Shown: one piece after another, positions 20,432-26,252 of the stretch
Layout: every line of letters begins with the position of its first letter
Numbering within the stretch: position 1 is the first letter of the stretch
NCBI GenBank assembly: GCA_017860675.1
Contig: JAGDMV010000005.1
Location: 1-26,252, forward strand
Origin: Chloroflexota bacterium
Lineage (GTDB): Bacteria; Chloroflexota; Limnocylindria; Limnocylindrales; CSP1-4
Direction: 5' to 3'
DNA: 26,252 nucleotides
Program-made: the position numbers and the translations under genes
The notes under the pieces: generated by a model
Database searches by the model: none
Told to the model about the DNA's origin: nothing
What the model saw: the letters and a program-made list of their open reading frames with translations, nothing else

Positions 20432-22855
20432 CTATCGGGGGGTGGGCGTCGAGATCGCGGCCGGCGCCCGGACCATTGCCGGCGACGAGACCGGCGTGGA
20501 CATCGAGGTCGGGGCGGGTGTCGGGATCGGTGCGGGCGGGGCCGCCGGGGACGCGCTCGGCGTGCCCGGTGCGGAAGTCGACCGAAGGATCCGAGCCAGG
20601 GCGCGGTCCAGCGCGGGCGCCAGCGAGCGCGCAAAGGTCGCGGTCAGGTGGTGGTTGTCGCGCAGCACGATCATGCCGCGCACCACGGCAGGGCACGGGT
20701 CGGACGGGCAAACGGCGCGGGTGAGGTCCACCAGCCTCGCACCGGCCTCGCGGGCGGCGGCACGTTCACGCGCGACCATCGCCCCCGAGAACGCGGTGGA
20801 CCGTGGCACGGCGCAGGGCCGGATGTCCCGGACATGGGACGACAGGCAGCCGGGGATGTCCCGGTCGGCGGCCGGGATGTCGGCGACCACGACCACGGTG
20901 CCCGGAAGGCGGGTGAGCATCCGGGCGAGCGCCGCGGCCTGGCGGGCCACGGTCCGGTCCTCGGTCCGGACCGGGAACGTCCACCGGCTGTTGGAGACGA
21001 CGATGAGGTCGGGTGGATCAGCGGCCAGGCGTGCGATGACTGCATTTCGCCATGGCGGGCACTCCCGGTACTCTCGCTTCAGGGCGAGGTTGCGAACACG
21101 CATGTCGATGAAGGGACAGGAGACCTTGACGTACGTCTCCAGCCGCCAGCCGTGGCGGCTGGAGATCGCGTTGATTGCCGGGAACAGGTGCGACGCGTGC
21201 GAGTCGCCGACCAGGGCGACCGTGAAGGATCCCCGTCGATCCCCGTAGACGCAACGACGAGGGACAGTCGCCGCCTCGTAGGCCAGGCAGCCATCGCGAT
21301 TGAGGCGCTCGACATCTGCGCGCGCCCGGGCCAGGGACGGCCGGACGTCGCGCGGCAGGACGAAGCTGACCCGCGGCGTCGGGCTGGGTCGCGAAGTCGG
21401 CTTCGCGCTCGGGATCGGTGTCTCGCCCGGGGATCGGCTCGCCGCAGCCGGCGCGATATCGCCTGCTGGCACGAGGTCATCCGGGAGATCCTCGGACCAG
21501 CCGAGACCCGACACCGGGTCATCGTCCGTCGGCAGACCGTCGGCGATCGTCTCGTCGCCGGTCAACGAGGCGTCGGGCACGTCCGCCATCCAATCGATGT
21601 CCCCGGCGATGTCCTCGTCGGCGGGCTCCTGGCCCACCGCCGAGCTGACGCTCACGAGATCGAGGTCGTGCGCCTGCCGGTACGACAGGCCGCCAGCGAA
21701 GGCGACCACGAACGCCAGCGCGGCTCCGGCAACGACCAGCGTCGGGGCGGGGCGACGGACGAGGCTCCAGCTCCCGCGCCGAAGCGGCTCCTCCACGCAC
21801 GCCCAGCTGGCAGCTGCCAGGGCGATCGACCCAGCCACCAGGCCGAGCCGGGCGGCCGGCTCAAGCGGCGCTCCGGCGGCGGCAGCCGCCAGGACCAGGA
21901 TCGGCCAGTGCCACAGGTAGAGCGAGTAGCTGATCCGGCCGAGGAACCGCAGCGGGCCGATGGCGAGGAGCCCGGCCGGGCTCCCGCGCCTCCCGCCGGA
22001 CGCGATCAGCGCGACAGCACCGAGGGTCGGCACCAGTGCTGCGATGCCGGGGTAGGCCATCGATGGGTCGAAGAGGATCGCCGCAGCCAGCACCCCGATG
22101 AGCCCCACCCAACCCAGGACGGCGGGTACGGGCCCCGAGAACGCCCAGCTTGGTGCCGTCTCGGTAGCCACGACGGACGCTGCCAGCGACACGGCCAGCA
22201 CGGCCGCCAGAGCCAGCGCCGCGCCGAGGCGGGGCCGTGAGCCCCGGGCGCCCAGGAGCAGGAGGAACGGCCAGGCAAGGTAGAACTGCTCCTCGACGCT
22301 GAGCGACCAGAAGTGGAGGAACGGCGACGGGCTCGTCAAGGTGGTGAAGTAGTCGCCCTGGGCCACGGCGAAGCGGATGTTGGCGAGCGAGGCTGCCGCG
22401 GCCGCCCCGTCGAGCGCGACGCCGGGGCTGTCCAGCGGGGCGAGGATCGCGGATGCCGCTGGCAGGGTCACCATGATGACCACGAGCGCAGCGGGCATGA
22501 GCCGCCGGACGCGGCGGGCGTAGAAGCCGGTCAGCGAGATACGCCCGGTCCGCTCCCGTTCGCGCACCAGCAGCCCGGTGATCAGGAAGCCGGAGATCAC
22601 GAAGAAGACGTCGACGCCGATGAAGCCGCCCGCGAGCGGCACGAGCTCGGCGTGGAACAGGAGCACCAACAGGATCGCGACCCCTCGCAGACCCTCGACG
22701 TCCGGGCGGAACACTTCGGCCCGGACCGACGCATCTGCCGCGGCCGCCGGAATGCTCGTCCCGGGAGCGGGGTCGGTCACGACCCTGTCGGCTCGACGGA
22801 GGCGAGGCCAGCCCGGGCGGGTCGCCTGCCCGAGCACGCCCGCCACGGAGGTCAT
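20432..22855 (-). CDS. OafA/YrhL-type acyltransferase with C-terminal SGNH domain
   Basis: An 807-aa membrane acyltransferase that probably O-acetylates an exported polysaccharide or cell-wall glycan. Residues 50-395 are the acyltransferase-3 domain: RPDVEGLRGVAILLVLLFHA at 50-69 with the conserved His, GFIGVDVFFVISGFLIT (77-93), FYARRVRRLMPA (111-122), SLSVEEQFYLAWP (184-196), about ten membrane helices in all. A strongly acidic, probably extracytoplasmic linker spans 400-470. The SGNH domain (about 540-760) has GDSH at 550-553 and RDNHHLT at 732-738, so the Ser/Asp/His set is complete. The tail is Pro/Thr/Ser-rich. The ATG overlaps the stop of the Asp-box lipoprotein gene as ATGA, with GAAGGAGG six bases upstream. 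Known relatives modify O-antigen, peptidoglycan or exopolysaccharide; substrate unknown. Confidence 0.95.
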   Translation of the reverse strand: MTSVAGVLGQATRPGWPRLRRADRVVTDPAPGTSIPAAAADASVRAEVFRPDVEGLRGVAILLVLLFHAELVPLAGGFIGVDVFFVISGFLITGLLVRERERTGRISLTGFYARRVRRLMPAALVVIMVTLPAASAILAPLDSPGVALDGAAAAASLANIRFAVAQGDYFTTLTSPSPFLHFWSLSVEEQFYLAWPFLLLLGARGSRPRLGAALALAAVLAVSLAASVVATETAPSWAFSGPVPAVLGWVGLIGVLAAAILFDPSMAYPGIAALVPTLGAVALIASGGRRGSPAGLLAIGPLRFLGRISYSLYLWHWPILVLAAAAAGAPLEPAARLGLVAGSIALAAASWACVEEPLRRGSWSLVRRPAPTLVVAGAALAFVVAFAGGLSYRQAHDLDLVSVSSAVGQEPADEDIAGDIDWMADVPDASLTGDETIADGLPTDDDPVSGLGWSEDLPDDLVPAGDIAPAAASRSPGETPIPSAKPTSRPSPTPRVSFVLPRDVRPSLARARADVERLNRDGCLAYEAATVPRRCVYGDRRGSFTVALVGDSHASHLFPAINAISSRHGWRLETYVKVSCPFIDMRVRNLALKREYRECPPWRNAVIARLAADPPDLIVVSNSRWTFPVRTEDRTVARQAAALARMLTRLPGTVVVVADIPAADRDIPGCLSSHVRDIRPCAVPRSTAFSGAMVARERAAAREAGARLVDLTRAVCPSDPCPAVVRGMIVLRDNHHLTATFARSLAPALDRALARILRSTSAPGTPSASPAAPPAPIPTPAPTSMSTPVSSPAMVRAPAAISTPTPR

Positions 22856-24690
22856 CTCTGGCCTCCTTCAGCCACGCGGCGCGGCACGGGTCGACCCGGG
22901 AAGACAAGCGCGCCGTAGATCGCACCCCGGCCGAAGGTCCGGGCGGGTGGCAGAGACGCTCGGCGGCCGTCGCCGAACACGTAGATGACCTTCCCATCCG
23001 CGGTGAAGTCGGCGCGCTCGCGGAGACCTGGGCCGTTCAGCCCGCGCTCGAGGGCACCAGCCTGCCAGCGGGTCGGGGTCACCGGTGCCGGCGGGACGTA
23101 GGTCCGGCCTCCGTCGAGGGAGACGGCGAAGTAGGTCCCGACGACCGGCCGCCGGGGACCTCCGGCGCCCGCTCGCACGTCGGTGAGGACATGAAACCCG
23201 ACGAAGACAATGCCGTCCCGGGCGGCGAGCGTGGGCTTGAACGATGACCCAAGGCCGCCGCCGACGGCAGCGGAGCCCGGCAGTGTGACTGCTGGCAGGG
23301 TAAGCCAGGTCCACTTCCGGCCGCCGTCGCTGCTCCGTCCGACGCGTACGACCCCTCGCGGCTTTCCGGCCGGCGGCCTCGCCGTGTAGTTCGCGACGGC
23401 AAGGTAGACCGTCCCTGTGGCGCGGTCCACGTCCAGGCCGTGGCACCACTGCGGGTCGACAGAAGGGCCAGCCGTCCCGACCGATGATGCGCCGTAGACC
23501 GCCTGGGAGCTGCGCCCGACGCGCGCAACCATGACGGTCGGGCCATGGCTGAGCCTCTGACGGGCACGATCGAAACGCACACGGGTGACCGTGAAGCCGA
23601 GCCGACAGACGTTGGCCGGACCACCCTTCGAGAAGATGCGGTCGGCGTTCCAGTGGCGGAGATCTGCCTGGTAGCCGGAGACGTAGAGCGATCCGTCGGG
23701 CCCCGTCCTGGCCCGGAAGCCGATCCGCCACGACGCGGCGCAACCCTCGGGCCGCGGTGCCGGTGGGATGTCGACGGCCGCACGCCAGGTCCGGCCATAG
23801 TCGCCGGAGGCGATCACGTGCATGCCCGGTCCGGTCGTCCGGCTGGCGGGCCAGTTGTAGACGACGTAGACGGCCCCGTAGTTGGGGCTGGCCGGTTCGC
23901 GGTCGACGGTCACCTCGGGGAAGCCGCCGACCCAGGGAGTCGTGCGGCGCTCGACGTACAGCCGCGACCAGGTCGTCCCCTCGTCGTCGCTGTACGCGAT
24001 GGAGACCGAGTGGCGGCCGCCGCAGCCTGGGACCGTCGTATCGACCCAGTAGAGGCGCGCCGATCCGCGCCGTGGGCCGGGGCCCCAGGCGATGACGGCG
24101 TGAAAGTTCGGGCCTCGCCCGGACCGCATGTACGGCCGACTCCTCGCGCTCTTCCAGGTCGCGCCTCCGTCGTGCGAGATCCGCAGGGTGGTGTCCAGCC
24201 CGCACGTGCCGCCACGGGCGTAGCGCTGGTAGACCACGGCGACGCGGCGGGGGTCCGTCGGGTGCGTGGCGACTGTCGGCTCGAACGCGTTGTTCCAGGG
24301 GAACGCGAGGCGGTCCGTGTTCACGCTCACGCGGGCCTCGCGTATCACCCGGGCTGCAGGCGCCGGTGCTGGCGAGGGGAGCAGGCTGGCCGGTGGCGGC
24401 GTGCTGACGCCCGGTGGCGGCGTGCTGACGCCCGGTGGCGGCGTGCTGACGCCCACTGGCGCGCTGACGCCCACTGGCGCGCTCGGCACCGCCGTCGACG
24501 CGGGGCTCATGCCGGACTTGGCTGAGAGGGACGGTCCAGGCGGCTCGGCCGTCCCGTGCGTCGCCAGGATCGCAGGGCTCGCGGCCGGCAGGTCGACGGA
24601 CCGGAGATGGCTCGCCGGGTCCGGGCCGCCGCAGCCACCTGCGAGCAGGACGCCGGCCAGGAGCGACGCTGCGACACCGGTGCGCATCAT
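22852..24690 (-). CDS. Asp-box (BNR, sialidase-like) beta-propeller lipoprotein
   Basis: A surface lipoprotein of 612 aa. Lipobox LAGGC with Cys20; a Pro/Ser/Thr-rich stalk to about 115 that includes GVSTPPP repeats; then a beta-propeller marked by Asp-boxes SHDGGATW (172-179), SDDEGTTW (234-241), SGDYGRTW (295-302), SSDGGRKW (453-460) and SLDGGRTY (524-531). Such propellers occur in exo-alpha-sialidases and in non-catalytic glycan-binding proteins; I cannot identify the full arginine triad and nucleophilic tyrosine of a true sialidase, so enzymatic activity is unproven. Several Cys pairs suggest disulfides and export. Two adjacent ATGs (24690, 24687) follow GAGGGCGGAG; either could be used. 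It is the first gene of an operon with the acyltransferase. Confidence 0.9.
   Translation of the reverse strand: MMRTGVAASLLAGVLLAGGCGGPDPASHLRSVDLPAASPAILATHGTAEPPGPSLSAKSGMSPASTAVPSAPVGVSAPVGVSTPPPGVSTPPPGVSTPPPASLLPSPAPAPAARVIREARVSVNTDRLAFPWNNAFEPTVATHPTDPRRVAVVYQRYARGGTCGLDTTLRISHDGGATWKSARSRPYMRSGRGPNFHAVIAWGPGPRRGSARLYWVDTTVPGCGGRHSVSIAYSDDEGTTWSRLYVERRTTPWVGGFPEVTVDREPASPNYGAVYVVYNWPASRTTGPGMHVIASGDYGRTWRAAVDIPPAPRPEGCAASWRIGFRARTGPDGSLYVSGYQADLRHWNADRIFSKGGPANVCRLGFTVTRVRFDRARQRLSHGPTVMVARVGRSSQAVYGASSVGTAGPSVDPQWCHGLDVDRATGTVYLAVANYTARPPAGKPRGVVRVGRSSDGGRKWTWLTLPAVTLPGSAAVGGGLGSSFKPTLAARDGIVFVGFHVLTDVRAGAGGPRRPVVGTYFAVSLDGGRTYVPPAPVTPTRWQAGALERGLNGPGLRERADFTADGKVIYVFGDGRRASLPPARTFGRGAIYGALVFPGRPVPRRVAEGGQR
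24391..24483 (-). repeat. 21-bp and 18-bp tandem repeats coding GVSTPPP/GVSAPV
   Basis: Three identical 21-bp units (24391-24453) followed by one and a half 18-bp variants (24454-24483), in frame within the stalk of the Asp-box lipoprotein. Unit identity suggests recent slippage. Confidence 0.93.
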
Positions 24691-24770
24691 CTCCGCCCTC
24701 GTGAGCGTGCTGGTTCGTCGGCCCGTGCCACCAGGAGATGAGACGAGACAGGCGGCGATCTGTTGCGGTC

Positions 24771-24776
24771 AGGGTA
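24771..24776 (-). promoter_or_regulatory. Candidate -10 box of the lipoprotein-acyltransferase operon
   Basis: TACCCT in GGGCTACCCTGA context on the minus strand, predicted start near 24764, about 74 nt before the ATG at 24690. Confidence 0.35.
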
Positions 24777-24902
24777 GCCCGCGCACGATGAGCGCTGACT
24801 GGATCGAGGTGCGTCGAAGCGACGCTGGGCCGCAAGGTGAGTCGAGCGCGGCGAGACAGCCGCGGGTCGCCGTCCGGCAGCGGGTCGCCGTACGATGCAG
24901 GG

Positions 24903-24927
24903 CGAGTGAGTCGCGTAGACTCGCTCG
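24903..24927 (+). promoter_or_regulatory. Inverted repeat overlapping a TAGACT -10-like box before tRNA-Arg
   Basis: CGAGTGAGTC (24903-24912) / GACTCGCTCG (24918-24927), 10 bp with a single mismatch and a 5-base centre, overlapping TAGACT at 24916-24921. It could be an operator on the tRNA-Arg promoter; the box lies about 86 nt before the tRNA. Confidence 0.4.
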
Positions 24928-25007
24928 GGCGGCGGGAAGGTTCGTCGCCGCGGTGATCGACCTGCCGACAGCCGCGGCTCTCGTGCCCGACCCGAGCGCC
25001 CAGCTGC

Positions 25008-25083
25008 GCCCCCGTAGCTCAGGGGATAGAGCAGCCGCCTTCTAAGCGGCCGGCCGCAGGTTCGAATCCTGCCGGGGGCGCCA
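25008..25083 (+). tRNA. trnR: tRNA-Arg (anticodon TCT)
   Basis: Acceptor GCCCCCG/CGGGGGC, D arm GCTC-AGGGGATA-GAGC, anticodon stem GCCGC/GCGGC with loop CTTCTAA and anticodon TCT at 25041-25043, T arm GCAGG-TTCGAAT-CCTGC, discriminator G, encoded CCA at 25081-25083. Reads AGA, a rare codon in such GC-rich DNA. Confidence 0.97.
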
Positions 25084-25175
25084 TCACTGGCCGGGCCGGT
25101 GCAGCCGGGCCGAGTAGCCCGGAGCCCGCCGCGGGGCGGCGGCTGCCACAGGCCGGATGCTGGGAGGCGCTGACA

Positions 25176-26252
25176 ATGGGCTTCGGCAGCAGCGAGGTGA
25201 TCCTCCGCGTCGATCTGTCTGCTGGCCAGACGAGCGTCAGCCACTTCGACGAGCCCTTCTGGCGACAGTACCCGGGTGGCCGCGCCCTGGCCGCCAACCT
25301 GCTGCTGCGCGAATGCCCTGCCCAGGTCGATCCCGTTGGCCCGGACAACGTCCTGATCCTCGCGGCCGGCCTGCTGACCGGGGCTCCCGTTTCCACCGCG
25401 ACGCGCTTCACGGCCATCGCCCGCTCGCCGCTGACGGGTGGCTTCGGCGAGTCAGAGGCGGGAGGTTTCTGGGGCCCGGAGCTGAAGATGGCCGGCTTCG
25501 ACGCGATCGTCGTCACCGGTCGCGCGCCCGAGCCGGTCTACCTGTGGATCCGCGACGGCACGGTCGAGATCCGCGACGCCCGCCACCTGTGGGGCCAGAT
25601 CCCTCCCCTGGTCCAGTCCGCCATCCGCGACGAGGTCGGCGAGAAGCACGCCAAGGTCCTGCAGATCGGGCCAGCCGGCGAGCGGGGCGTCCGCTACGCG
25701 GTGATGATGAACGAACTGCGCCACTACAACGGCCGCGCCGGCATGGGCACGGTCATGGGCTCCAAGAACCTGAGGGCGATCGCCGTCCGGGGGAGCGGCC
25801 GGTACCTGGAGCTTTTGGCGGAGCTCGGCAGGCGCCTGTCGCAGGGGGTCAAGGACGACCCACGCAGCTGGAGCCTGCGGACGAAGGGCACGATCCCGCT
25901 AACCGACAGCCTGACCGCGGCCGGCATGCTGCCGACTCGCAACTTCCAGCAGGGCGTGTTCGAGGGGATCGACGCGATCCGGACCGCGGCCTACGACCAG
26001 TACCGGACCGGGCAGCGCAGCTGCTACGCCTGCGCAGTCCGCTGCAAGCCGCAGGTTGAGGTGGACGACCGCTACCGGGTGACCGACACCTACGATGGGC
26101 CCGAGTACGAGTCCGTGGTGGGCTTCGGCTCGGACTGCGGGGTGGACGATCTGCAGGCGGTCATGAAGGCCAACGAGCTGTGCAACGAGCACGGCATCGA
26201 CGTCATCTCGACCAGCGCCACGATCGCCTTCGCGATGGAGTGCTTCGAGCAC
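25176..26252 (+). CDS. Aldehyde ferredoxin oxidoreductase (N-terminal 359 codons, 3' end cut)
   Basis: Tungsten/molybdenum-pterin enzyme that oxidises aldehydes to acids with ferredoxin. The N-terminal domain shows PGGRALAANLLL (40-51), ARSPLTGGFGESEAGGFWGP near 82-101 and AGFDAIVVTG, the usual cofactor-binding N-domain. RHYNGRAGMGTVMGSKNLRA near 186-205 is the second family hallmark. The [4Fe-4S] motif CxxCxxxC is at C283, C286 and C290; the fourth Cys lies beyond the window. About 600 aa is usual, so roughly 60 percent is visible. The ATG at 25176 has GGGAGG eight bases upstream and lies 92 bp after tRNA-Arg. The first residues lack the common GYxGKxL opening, so this may be a divergent subfamily. 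Subfamily and substrate cannot be told from this part. Confidence 0.95.
   Translation, partial: MGFGSSEVILRVDLSAGQTSVSHFDEPFWRQYPGGRALAANLLLRECPAQVDPVGPDNVLILAAGLLTGAPVSTATRFTAIARSPLTGGFGESEAGGFWGPELKMAGFDAIVVTGRAPEPVYLWIRDGTVEIRDARHLWGQIPPLVQSAIRDEVGEKHAKVLQIGPAGERGVRYAVMMNELRHYNGRAGMGTVMGSKNLRAIAVRGSGRYLELLAELGRRLSQGVKDDPRSWSLRTKGTIPLTDSLTAAGMLPTRNFQQGVFEGIDAIRTAAYDQYRTGQRSCYACAVRCKPQVEVDDRYRVTDTYDGPEYESVVGFGSDCGVDDLQAVMKANELCNEHGIDVISTSATIAFAMECFEH

Larger units (their letters stand above)
24691..25007. other. Intergenic region between lipoprotein operon and tRNA-Arg
   Basis: 317 bp without a gene. It contains a minus-strand TACCCT box (24771-24776), a direct repeat GCGGGTCGCCGT (24862-24873 and 24880-24891), a hairpin around a TAGACT box (24903-24927) and the tRNA leader. 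Open frames here are arginine-rich and unsupported. Confidence 0.5.

Noticed and set aside
20126..22240. Plus-strand open frame of about 700 codons
   Set aside because: Antisense to the acyltransferase, which has complete catalytic motifs; the product is Arg/Gly-rich.
25008..25083. tRNA-Arg as an integration site for a mobile element
   Set aside because: No integrase and no second copy of the tRNA 3' end in the window; the following gene is an ordinary metabolic enzyme.

Overview
This is a very GC-rich, gene-dense bacterial chromosome segment with no mobile elements. Strong GGAGG-type ribosome binding sites, frequent ATGA/GTGA stop-start overlaps, tRNAs with encoded CCA and recurrent GTAnnnT-type -10 boxes suggest a free-living high-GC Gram-positive-like lineage. 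My best guess is Chloroflexota (Limnocylindria/Ellin6529-like). That is an inference from gene content, chiefly a cysteine-rich CPYLG motif protein and the MoxR/ABC cluster, and no marker gene in the window proves it.

Layout. (1) 1-10489, minus strand: a seven-gene operon reading leftwards. It encodes a large secreted/membrane protein with an amidotransferase-like domain, an ABC ATPase, an ABC-2 permease, a membrane coiled-coil protein with a long Gln-Gly repeat, a MoxR AAA+ ATPase, a DUF58 protein and a BatA-type VWA membrane protein cut by the window edge. The genes overlap or lie within 30 nt of each other, so they probably build one envelope machine: an ATPase-driven MoxR/VWA chaperone coupled to an ABC exporter. 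(2) 10490-10743: divergent promoter region. (3) 10744-13790, plus: DUF1015 protein, an alpha/beta hydrolase-fold protein lacking its nucleophilic serine, and a membrane-anchored SagB-type nitroreductase. (4) 13843-14025: tRNA-Glu(CTC) with promoter and a perfect terminator hairpin. (5) 14046-16174, plus: a DUF1611 P-loop protein and an enolase-superfamily epimerase, coupled by ATGA. This pair matches the DgcN/DgcA D-glutamate route. (6) 16175-19065: a short regulatory-looking region with three GTCCACCGA copies, a small conserved-looking Cys protein (plus), then on the minus strand a 75-aa apparently leaderless helical protein, a DNA methyltransferase and a 49-aa lipoprotein. (7) 19476-20336, plus: an unusual protein with a RanBP2-type zinc finger and a C-terminal CPYLG Cys/His motif. 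(8) 20432-24690, minus: a two-gene operon of an Asp-box (sialidase-like) lipoprotein and an OafA-type acyltransferase with an SGNH domain, probably acting on surface glycans. (9) 25008-26252, plus: tRNA-Arg(TCT) and the first 359 codons of a tungsten/molybdenum aldehyde ferredoxin oxidoreductase.

The most unusual content is the seven-gene MoxR-ABC operon with its QG-repeat protein, the zinc-finger/CPYLG protein, the nucleophile-less hydrolase and the set of shared -10-like motifs. I did not find CRISPR arrays, transposases, phage genes or a recognisable defence island.
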